From Limnephilus marmoratus (lineage: Eukaryota; Arthropoda; Insecta; Trichoptera; Limnephilidae), in assembly GCA_917880885.1 (NCBI GenBank), contig OU862922.1, positions 1,550,001 to 1,614,000 of the forward strand: DNA of 64,000 nucleotides, in the 5' to 3' direction. Positions 55,561 through 64,000 of the stretch are shown piece after piece. Under the pieces are notes generated by a model. The model made no database searches. It had not been told where the DNA came from and saw only the letters and a program-made list of their open reading frames with translations. Position 1 is the first letter of the stretch; every line of letters begins with the position of its first letter. The position numbers were made by a program, and so were the translations under genes.

Positions 55561-56074
55561 AGGGTGAACTTCCAGCCATTATATCTTCAAAATCACGCCC
55601 TTCAGGTAAAAACAGGAACCTTCTTCAAGGATGGTGGATAGACCATCATACCACACCACACAACTTCCTTGATCGTGCCGGGACTCGTTTCTGATCTTTA
55701 GCGGGCCGCACACTGTATATTGGTTATTGATTACGTATATGTAGGTATATTGATTACGTAACAGCCAATTCTAAGACTTTCTAGAGCACAATCAAATCCC
55801 ACGTACCTAGCATCATCGAATAGTATTAATACGGTATCGTCTGCGCTGGTTGAATTTCGGAATCAGCTTCGAGTACACGTCTGACGCCACGCCATTTGCG
55901 CCGCGCCAGAAATAACATCTCTGAACTTGGAATTTCACACCAAGCTACTGTTATAATTCGGATTCGAATTCAAGAATTCGTCACAAGATGTCACTACTTC
56001 CGTCAGCAAGTCGAATGGGGACGTCTCCCCCGTAGGTATAACTGCTACGAATTTGTGAATATGTAGTATCTCTA

Positions 56075-56290
56075 TATATTACATATGACGTCATTGCTCT
56101 GTCTCGGTTACTTTTTCCCGGTGACTAGCTACACTGGATGACAGTGGATTCGAGGAACGGGTTATTTTTGGAACCAGTTCCCATTGGATTTATAAAATGG
56201 TCACCAACACTAACTGGGCGAAGCCGAAACAAAAGCTGCTCACAGGGCCTAGCAGTAAAAACCTGCGGAGCGGGTTTTCAACAGCTAGTA
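56075..56290 (+). mobile_element. Rep-H copy 3
   Basis: Begins tatatattacatatgacgtc and ends ...gagcgggttttcaacagcta. Compared with copy 2 it lacks a few bases near ctcaaactgagag. Confidence 0.75.
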
Positions 56291-56486
56291 GTTTAATTAC
56301 TGTACTAATTTGAAACGTCATTCCGACATGAATCAGTTTATTTTTTAATACCCTGGAGGAATGCGTAAGATAGCCGTAAGATTTTAAACAAAATTTATTC
56401 CTATAAATATTAACTGAGAACATATTATTGTGGGTTTATTTTTAGTAAATGTTCGGAAAAGTGGGACAGGTTTATTATTATTTTTT

Positions 56487-56840
56487 TACATTAACTCCAC
56501 ATAGGAGGCTCTGAGGAAAATAATTTCCCTCAGGGCCTATGTCAACTTTGAAGATGCTGTGTGGAGGGTCTTTTTGAGGAAAGGAAGGAGTGAACATGGG
56601 TCTTGAAGAGACCCATGTTGTAGGAGGGAGGAAACACAGAGGCCGGCAAATCGTTTTACAGCCGAGCCATTGAACTCAAGAACGAGTCATAGAAATAACC
56701 TGTTCTCATGTGACTAATGTCAACCGTGTACAAATGTTGGGCGCGTATTTGGCGTGTTTCCCGACTATGCACCGGTGCCGAGGGAATCAATGATGCTAGT
56801 TTCTCGGAGCATCTTCCATTGTAATACCCTGACATGACAC
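56487..56840 (-). pseudogene. LINE C-terminus and 3' end, SINE-A partner
   Basis: Minus-strand translation: YYNGRCSEKLASLIPSAPVH, TRQIRAQHLYTVDISHM, then ARL*NDLPASVFPPSYNMGL and a 3' tail that runs through cctccacacagcat, ccctgagggaaattattttc and gtggagttaatgtaaaaaaa before an aat-run. The C-terminal TARLWNxLP and SYNxxxFK motifs are those of a widespread insect LINE. Trp is replaced by a stop. The tail is the same as in SINE-A over about 115 bp. Confidence 0.75.
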
Positions 56841-56879
56841 CGATCCAGCAGGGAGGACAGCATTTATCGAATGCGAGGA

Positions 56880-57305
56880 AGAGGTGAAACCGTCAGCAAC
56901 CGCCTGAATCGACCTCTCCCTGAAAAGTCGGCTATTTTCAAAAGGTTAATAGTTAAAAAAAGACTCAAAAAGGTGGGAATGGTGTCCTTGTTCTACTGGT
57001 ATTTTGATGGAAGATGCTCCGATAGCGTCATTGATTCCTTCGTCCCGGTGCACAGTCGGGAAACACACCAAACGAGCGTCCAAAATTTGTATACGGTTGA
57101 TATTTTTCACCTGTGAACGGGTCATTTCGACGACTCGGTCTTGAGTTCAACAGCTCGGTTATGGAACGATTTGCCGCCCCATGTATTTCCTATCTCCTAT
57201 ACCTATGTGTTTTTTTTTCAAAACCCAGCTTGACTCCTTCCTTTCCTTAACCAGAACCTCCACACAGCATCCCCATAGATGACATAGGCCTCCTGTATGG
57301 ATTTA
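56880..57305 (+). pseudogene. Second LINE C-terminus and 3' end, opposite orientation
   Basis: Plus-strand frame: KKRLKKVGMVSLFYWYFDGR CSDSV..., TSVQNLYTVDIFHL, a stop at 57,114, then TARLWNDLPPHVFPISYTYV and a 3' tail with ctccttcctttccttaacca and cacagcatccccatagatga. It faces the minus copy at 56,487-56,840, giving an inverted pair of the same LINE end. One stop and partial deletion in the tail. Confidence 0.75.
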
Positions 57306-58484
57306 AGAGGGCATTACCAGAGAAAACCAGAAATATGTCATTTTCAAATCACATTTTAGACGTATTGACTCTTTTCCACAACAAAATTATAAATAGGTTT
57401 CGAAAGATTGTTCTTTTATCTAGCGTTCATTCGCATGTAATAAATTTTAAGAATTTTTAAAAATTTTTAGTATAATAAGGTTATTCCATAGGTCGTTGGC
57501 AGATTTGTTAAATTTTCAAAAAAGATTTTGTATTATACCACACCCGTTTCAAATAATATAATCATGCAGTAAAATAAATCAATACATTATCTAGCAAAAG
57601 CATATTTTAGAATTTTAATTTTAGTTTCAATAAAATTATTAAAAAATATGTACGTACATGTGTTTCTTGTCGAAAATTGGTTCATTTGTGTATTTATTTG
57701 CGCACTTACAAACTAATATATTTCAGATTTTTTTAACATTCTTATTAAATTTAGACATTATTGAAAAATTATAAATACTTATAATCAAAAAATAATTACA
57801 TAAATTACATTATTTTAATAGCTTTATCATCACGCCTTTCAGCATTTTTGGATGAAGGTATAAATTAAAGCTAATTTGGATTGAAATAAATTCGGTATTG
57901 AGTTATAATTTTAAAAAGCTGCTAAGGAGAATAATTAATCTTTCTCATTGTAACCGCCCTGCATGATCGTAAGAACAACTTTCGACGAAATGTGGGTTTT
58001 CGTCCGCTGGCTGGTTAAACGCTCTTAATGTAAAAAAACATTTAAAAAACACTTTGTATCAGCTTTAATGATGAACAACTATTTCAGAAACCGAAAGGGG
58101 AAAATAATGAGTTGATTTCCTTCGTTCAAAAATGCTAATTTTTGACCTAATAATATCAAAATAGTTTTTTTACCTATTTTTGTTTCATATTTTGGGGAGA
58201 AAAAAATAAACTTAAAACTGTCACACCAATAAGAATGGCCGCCGAGTGAACAATCGATTTAAATTTTAAGAAATAACTATTAAAATGCATTTTTTTCATT
58301 TTCAGGAAACTGAAATAGATGTTTCTCATTGTTGTCAACTGATAAAAAGAGTTTTTGAAATAAAATGTATTATTATTAACAGTGTCCCATTTTTTTGGGT
58401 ATTTATCACACTTTTTTCGAAATATTTTTGGGACCTCTACTCTACTAAAAAGTAAAAAAATTACAAGTGTGCAGTTTACACGCG
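57306..58484. other. No recognised feature
   Basis: AT-rich non-coding DNA. The 121-codon minus frame at 58,174-58,539 has low-complexity composition, and I do not call it. Confidence 0.45.
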
Positions 58485-58580
58485 GTTGAAGTGTTTGTCT
58501 ACTTTTCAGAAAAGTAGACAAACACAAGTAGACAAACACTTCTACGCTTGTCTACTTTTCTGAAAAGTAGACAAGCGTGG
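58485..58580. repeat. Pair of related hairpins
   Basis: gtttgtctacttttc-agaaaagtagacaaac and, 60 bp on, gcttgtctacttttc-tgaaaagtagacaagc: two nearly perfect palindromes built from the same half-site, joined by a partial third half. Confidence 0.85.
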
Positions 58581-58741
58581 GGAGGCTATGAAGCACCACA
58601 CAAACAGGAGACAGATTATATTATCTCATTCTCTCGCAGGCTAAATCCTATGTTTGTCTCTTCTTAGTGTCGCTTTTTCGTTTTATCGAGCTTCAAATCA
58701 CAATGGTGCTTTTTACTCTGTCTTCATTCATTATACAATTT

Positions 58742-59142
58742 AGGAGGCGGATATGGGTACCGCCGCACAAGGAACCATTTATTGGATAACCAACACCCCT
58801 GCCATAGGTCATTCCAAGTGGTTCACTGCGTTTGATGTCTTAATAGGGGGGCCTTGTTTCATGGGGTGAGATTTGTCCGGGTCTTGGAGGTGTATGCATC
58901 TGCCAGCCAGTTGCGTGTCAGGCCAGATCGGGAGAGACTGGTTGAGGGAAAACTTTTGATCTCTCCAGCAGGACATCGCCTCACACTGCAGTGGGAGGAA
59001 TGGATTTATACGCACGTCACTCCTAAAGACACTGCCCACAAATTCCTACTCACCACTCATACATTTTCCTTCCCAGATCTTCCTCTCCTTCCTTCCTGAG
59101 GGAAATTATTTTCCTCAGGACCTCCTGTGTGGAGCTAACTTA
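58742..59142 (+). mobile_element. SINE-A copy 10
   Basis: Begins taggaggcggatatgggtac and ends ctgtgtggagctaacttaca. Keeps the central segment (ggagagactggttgaggga), as copies 1 and 4 do. Confidence 0.85.
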
Positions 59143-60344
59143 CAAAATAAACTCGCGGACCGGTGTTGGCCCTTTGGCCGTAGTTTGGAGATCCTATACT
59201 AGATCCTTGATTTTTCTCGGTTTTTAGAGTGAAGTAATTTACAAAATTACCGGTAAGCCATTTCTCCATCAACCGGTTTCGTGGCACTGCCACCCCTGTC
59301 ATTATGTTTACTAGGGACCGGGTGGTTACGGGAGAGTAAATACTGGTAAGTGAGGACGATCATAATTTACGTATGCTTCGTTGAGAAGATTTGCGCCTTT
59401 TATCATTTCCCTTGATCTTTTCCTTGAGCATTCTTTGCGGGGACCATTTCTCACCATTACGCGCGCGACTCGCTAAGAGGGCGACATCTGATAAAATGGG
59501 TGTAAAGCGGAGCCTATTTATTATAATTTTTCATGTTTAAAACTGGAAAAAAAGAGTTACTCAAGTTAAGAGAGGTTTTTTTTTATTTAATTTTTATTCA
59601 GGAAACATACAGTTATAAATACTGTGTATAAATTAAAATAATATATTTTTTTCAAAGAAGCAAACACATTGTGAATTGTGACTTAACATTTTAAATAAAT
59701 AAAAATAAAACACTTTGTTTTTTGTCACAGTGACATATTGCCTCCCAAAGTATGTTTCATTTATAATATGGGATGGTCCGATGCTCTGTGGGCAACCCGC
59801 TTGCACAGCGCGGGTGTAAACTGTGCGCCCTAAAGTTAAAGTTAAAGTTTTTAAATAATTTTTGTCATGGTTACAGATTAGGAAGCAAGAAGATATTTAA
59901 AAGTTTTAAAATTACATAGTATAAGTAAGAAATGAATAAAGATGAATAAATAAATTACATGTTTGTAAAAAGCATTAACTTTGTGGCTCGCTATAATTTA
60001 CAATAAAAACACATATAAATTTGTTGAAGACCACTTTTATTTTATACATACTCTACCAGTTTCGGAAGCACCCTTATATATATAACTGAGTTATAATATT
60101 CTCCTGACGAAGGAAGGGTAAATAAATTACGGTTTGGATTTAAGTGGGTAAATTGTAAGATTAATTTGATTTTAAACGTTTCAAGATGAAAATGGAAAAT
60201 GTCAATATCTCAGGGCATTGTTAGATTTGCAGATATGTGTTTGATATATATTTTCTTTTTTATTGCATTACTAGTTGTTAACCGTGAAAACCAACTTTAC
60301 TTGTCAACATTAAAGTAGGAAATTAAATATCCACATGGAAAAGC
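59143..60344. other. Non-coding; contains repeat end and possible PLE-like motif
   Basis: 59,763-59,845 is the inverted partner of 52,431. At about 60,059, ctaccagtttcggaagcacc (minus: cttccGAAACtggta) resembles the 3' half of a Penelope-type hammerhead, but no CTGANGA box is placed correctly. Confidence 0.4.
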
Positions 60345-61020
60345 CGGGAAATGTCAAGAGTCAGAATAACAGAAGGGTGTGTATGAATGTGAAGGAAGCA
60401 AAGAGTGTGTTTGTTTGGTTCTGAAACAGTTTAAACAATTAAATCCATATTCCCAAGTCCTTCATTCATTCATTCATTCATTCATTCATTCATTCCTTTT
60501 TTCCCTCCTCTCCTTTAAGTCCCTACTTAGTTACTTCAAAAGGAAAAGAATAAAATGTTTTCATACCTACGTGGAACTCATTTACAATATTAAAACTAAA
60601 ATTTAAAATTTCCTTCTCTTTTGTTGTGTTGAAAAATCGAAGTGACATCGTTTACAGCTCGCAATCGAAATCTCGCAATTAATCGCAAATTTCCTAATTT
60701 ATGAACTCCAAAGTGTCGGTATTTGTGACATATAGTTGTGCCGTTATTGTGGGAAGCTGCCAGCACCAGGATTGATCCTGAAACAGTGGAGGAAGCCATC
60801 AAAGGTAAGGGACTTATTCCTTCCATCTCCAATTCCTGTGATTGAGTTTTCAAAAGGCAATCAATTGTCTTGTAGTAGCATAATTCAGATTTACAGTAGG
60901 TACATGTCTTTCTCGTGTCTCGGCATCGGTCGTGACAGTGTGCCTAGATCGATGTTTGGCGGTCCATGTTCTCGGCCTATCCCTGCGGGGAAACGGTCTG
61001 TTGGTTAATTAGTAAGTTAG
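60345..61020 (+). pseudogene. RTE-like LINE 3' end split by a 0.5-kb insertion
   Basis: 60,345-60,412 matches 3,754-3,830 (atgtcaagagtcagaataac... aagcaaagagtgtgt). The sequence resumes at about 60,937 with gtgtgcctagatcgatgttt, ggcggtcc and ccctgcggggaaacgg, then a degraded ttagttag tail. About 520 bp in between are foreign to the family; they hold (ATTC)n at 60,462-60,496 and no recognised gene. Confidence 0.65.
60462..60497 (+). repeat. (ATTC)n microsatellite
   Basis: About nine attc units within the insertion into the RTE-like LINE end. Confidence 0.9.
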
Positions 61021-61704
61021 TATGCTTTGTCAAATATCATCAAAAATTTAAAAAAATTATTAAAATCATAAAAAGTGGTTATACAACTTTAAAACGGCTA
61101 AAATATCGCAAAAATCGTCAAAATTGGACAAAAAAAATTACAATGACATTAAGAAAATTTGAAAGGTTCGTTGGGAATAATTCTTCTGTTACTGACAGCT
61201 TTTTGTATTGAATTCACAAATAAACACTATTTCCATAAAACATGAAATAAAAATATAGTGTCGAACTAAAAAGGGATTGATATCACTGAATATATTTATA
61301 CAGCCATTATTTATTCACTAAATTGATGGATGATATTGTCGTTATTAATTGTCATTAATGATGATTTCATTATATTAAATTGAAATGCCAATCTCTTTGT
61401 GAACGCATCAATGACGTGAAAACTGTACAATAGGTATAATTGTGTGTAGTGTTTCCATTACATGTAGTCTCTAGTATCTATTTATCATTGACAATTCCAT
61501 TCGTATTCCATTAGAGCAGACCACAATAATTTACATTCCTGCACACATACATATATGTATAAGAATTTGGACCTAATATATCAAACATGAGGACTAGATT
61601 ATGACGGTGGAGAGGGTATTGGACAGGTATTGGATAATTAATTCAAACTAGAAATGCCTTCCATGTAGATTTCAAAGGGAACCAATATCGCTTTAGATTC
61701 TAGA
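61021..61704. other. No recognised feature
   Basis: AT-rich flank without coding or repeat signal. Confidence 0.45.
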
Positions 61705-62010
61705 ACTGCCGAAACGAGGTACTTGAGAGGAGTGGCAGGAGTTACGAAATGTGATCAAATAAGAAACTCGACGATCCGAAACGATCTAAACATTGAACCA
61801 CTGTTACTCTTCATAGAAAAATCGTAACTGAGGTAGCTTGGGAGCCTACTAAGATTGTCCGATGACCGAATTCCTAGGAAGATTCTGACTGAGTGCGATT
61901 CCAGAGGGTAGAGGTCCAGTGAGCCGCCCCAGACACAGTTGGGCGGGGCAACTACAGAAATTGTGTGAGGAGAGGATGGGCGGAGGCCGCATAATCAGCG
62001 CAGGAAAAAA
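61705..62010 (+). pseudogene. LINE C-terminal fragment upstream of the R4-like element
   Basis: A frame starting near 61,711 reads RYLRGVAGVTKCDQIRNSTI, then DLNIEPLLLFIEKS, a stop, LR, a stop, LGSLLRLSDDRIPRKILTEC, and in a shifted frame GRGPVSRPRHSWAGQL. The YLRRVxGVTxxDxxRNxxIR ... LRWLGHVxRM ... GRPRxxW order is that of the region after RT in a large class of arthropod LINE proteins. Stops and a frameshift show decay. It ends just before the long open frame begins; the A-rich gaaaaaatgaaaag near 62,005 may be its tail. Confidence 0.6.
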
Positions 62011-62024
62011 TGAAAAGTGAATAA

Positions 62025-64000
62025 CAATACCACATAAATAATAAACCTACCTTGGTTGCCCAAGTAAACGAACAAAGATTAGCTGACCAAAAAAGGTCAA
62101 TTTTTAAAAATAATTTAATTCCTGTAGTAACATTAAATCAGATAAGAAAAGAAGTAGCAGATAGATTGCAATTGGAGAATAATTTAGATCAAATTAATAC
62201 GAGTAGTAATGTTATATTAGATGCATTTAATGAAGATAGTTTAGCTAATATTCTAGTAGAAGAATCCAATGATATTAGAGTAGATTCAAATAACTTAGAC
62301 ATTATTCATAATCTTAGGGAAATCAATATTGCAAATTTAAACTTACTAGATGATAATGTAATAGAATTAGCTAACTTGCTTCAAAATAATATAAATAGAT
62401 ATATAGATATAGAGCCCACAGTTAGACCAAAATTACCAAAATTGCATACGTCAAAGAAATTATCTAAATTAATTTCTGAATTAAATAATTTAATTTTACC
62501 AAAAATAATATTTGACGATATTAGTTTTTTAGATCTTCATACAATAGTGTACGCTAGTGCTATCACTATATGTAATAAGTTAGGAGTTAAATTAATATCC
62601 TCTGATGATAGATCATATAGTTATAGTAAACCAGAATGGCAGATTAGATTAGAAAATGATGTAGTATTTTTAAGAAGTAGTATAGCTAGAGTAATTGAAT
62701 ATAAAAATGGAAATAGAAGTAGGAATATTTTGAGATATGTAGATGAAATTGGGAGAAAATTTGGTTATAGCATTGGTAGTAATAATAATGAAAATATAAT
62801 CAATGATTTATTAGATTTATTAAAACAAAAATTAGGTATAAAAGCTAGTAGATTAAAAAGATATAATTATACGTATAATAAAAGAAATAATAATAGATTA
62901 TTTCAGAAAAATGAGAAAATATTTTATTCCAAACTTGACGATAAACAGAATATTATTTCGAATAATAATAATATTCCGTTGCCATCTGAATCAGATATGC
63001 GCGATTTTTGGACAAACATTTGGAGTAAAGATATAAAACATAATGAGGCAGGTAACTGGATAGAAAATGAAGAACTCAATTGTTCAGACATTGAACAAAT
63101 GAGTTTTTCTGATATATCGGTTGAATTGTTAGCCAAAATTATAAAAAATACTCATAATTGGAAAGCCACGGGTTGCGATTGGATACATAATTTTTGGTAC
63201 AAACGTCTAACTACTTTACATCCTCTTTTTGCAAAAAATCTTTCAAAACTTGTCAGAGAACCTCAAAATTTTCCTAATTTTCTAACTAAGGGCATTACTT
63301 ATATGTTGCCTAAAAGCGAACATATTAATAATCCCTCTCAATATAGACCCATTACATGTCTACCGACAATATACAAAATTTTAACCTCTTGCTTGACAGA
63401 TTTAATATATACTCATTTGGATGAAAAAAATATTTTATCTGAACAACAAAAAGGTTGTCGCAGAAAACATATGGGATGTAAAGAACAGTTAGTTATTGAT
63501 TCTGTAATTTTAAAACAAATTCAAAATCAAAAGCGTAATTTACATACTTGTTATATAGATTATCAAAAAGCTTTTGATAGTGTCCCGCACTCGTGGCTAA
63601 TCAAAATATTAAAAATATATAAAGTTAACCCAATTATAATTAGCTTTTTGAAAAATATTATGTCCTTTTGGAATACAGATTTGCTAGTTCATTTAAAAGG
63701 TAAGAAAATAGTAGTACCGGGCATTTCAATAAAAAGAGGGATTTTTCAAGGAGACTCATTGAGCCCTCTTTGGTTTTGCTTAGCATTGAATCCCCTTTCT
63801 AAAATGTTAATTAAAAGCAAGTTTGGAATAAAAATTAAGGGTAATACAAGAGAGAGTAGTATAGTTTCACATTTATTATATATGGATGATATAAAATTAT
63901 TTTCAAATTCTGAATCAAATTTAGAGAAAATGATTAAGGTAGTTAAAATTTTTTCAGATGATATTAAAATGACTTTTGGTTTAGATAAATGTAAAACTAT
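62025..64000 (+). CDS. R2/R4-superclade-like LINE polyprotein, partial
   Basis: Uninterrupted frame (codons starting at 0 modulo 3) from the stop at 62,022 to the window end, about 658 codons. There is no ATG near its start, so the element is probably 5'-truncated at about 62,030-62,060. An N-terminal helical, Asn-rich part (about 300 residues: VAQVNEQRLADQ..., PEWQIRLENDVVFLRSSIAR, RNNNRLFQKNEKIFYSKLDD) leads to the RT: WKATGCDWIHNFWYK, TKGITYMLPKS, QYRPITCLPTIYKILTSCL, EQQKGCRRKHMGCKEQL, DYQKAFDSVPHSW (63,558-63,596), RRGIFQGDSLSPLWF-like sequence, then YMDDIKLFSNSES (63,879). The EQKGC and YMDD variants fit R4/R2-type LINEs, which encode a restriction-like endonuclease downstream; that part is outside the window. 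No stop or frameshift: a young copy. AT-biased codons match the surroundings. Confidence 0.85.

Noticed and set aside
53757..55720. A complete hAT element starting caatggtccccaacc
   Set aside because: No convincing opposite end or target duplication could be found; gcgggccgcacactgta at 55,702 is only a weak partner.
60059..60110. Hammerhead motif near ttcggaagcacc
   Set aside because: The GAAAC half is on the minus strand but no CTGANGA box lies on the same strand at the right place; ctgacgaagg is on the other strand.

Overview
The window is AT-rich eukaryotic intergenic DNA made almost entirely of transposable elements, their decayed coding fragments, satellites and microsatellites. A rosa-type (DD41D) mariner, a PIF/Harbinger remnant, hAT/Mutator-type elements, several LINE lineages and tRNA-headed SINEs suggest an arthropod, most likely an insect; the species cannot be named from the sequence. 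No ordinary host gene was recognised on either strand, and no rRNA gene, CRISPR array, operon or bacterial feature is present.

1-12 kb: a 343-bp-period duplication; a long inverted repeat (about 1.3-3.5 kb) whose left arm carries a hAT remnant and whose right arm preserves the empty site; copies of a short repeat here called SINE-A and of a second family, Rep-B; an RTE-like LINE 3' end with a (TTAG)n tail; a 59-bp satellite (6.1-6.9 kb); a MITE; and a mariner with an internal deletion. 12-20 kb is gene-poor and T-rich. 20-25.6 kb holds two convergent decayed LINE ends, a 2.3-kb inverted-repeat element loaded with other insertions, and a LINE with a long open reverse transcriptase.

26-37 kb: LINE crumbs, two inverted-repeat MITEs, an 862-bp fold-back composite of tRNA-like SINE copies bounded by a 12-bp target duplication, a palindrome with hammerhead-like cores, and a 37-bp satellite of about 60 units. 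37.4-41.4 kb: a Harbinger deletion derivative, then a 2.9-kb element with 697-bp inverted repeats and a broken gene whose motifs resemble a FEN1/PIN-type nuclease with a Cys-rich tail. This is the best candidate for an under-described mobile system. 42.1-46.6 kb: a 4.5-kb element with a perfect 8-bp target duplication and a two-exon Mutator-like gene start on the minus strand.

47-64 kb: more SINE-A, Rep-B and Rep-H copies, a short LINE end with a clear 14-bp target duplication, a minisatellite rich in heat-shock-element-like triplets, and fragments of the LINE whose 3' tail is shared with SINE-A. The window ends inside a long uninterrupted frame (62,025 to 64,000) for an R2/R4-superclade-like reverse transcriptase.

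The elements work together only as a mobile-element community: LINEs probably mobilised the SINE-like repeats, and transposases the MITEs. All calls rest on reading motifs and repeats by eye; no database search was possible.
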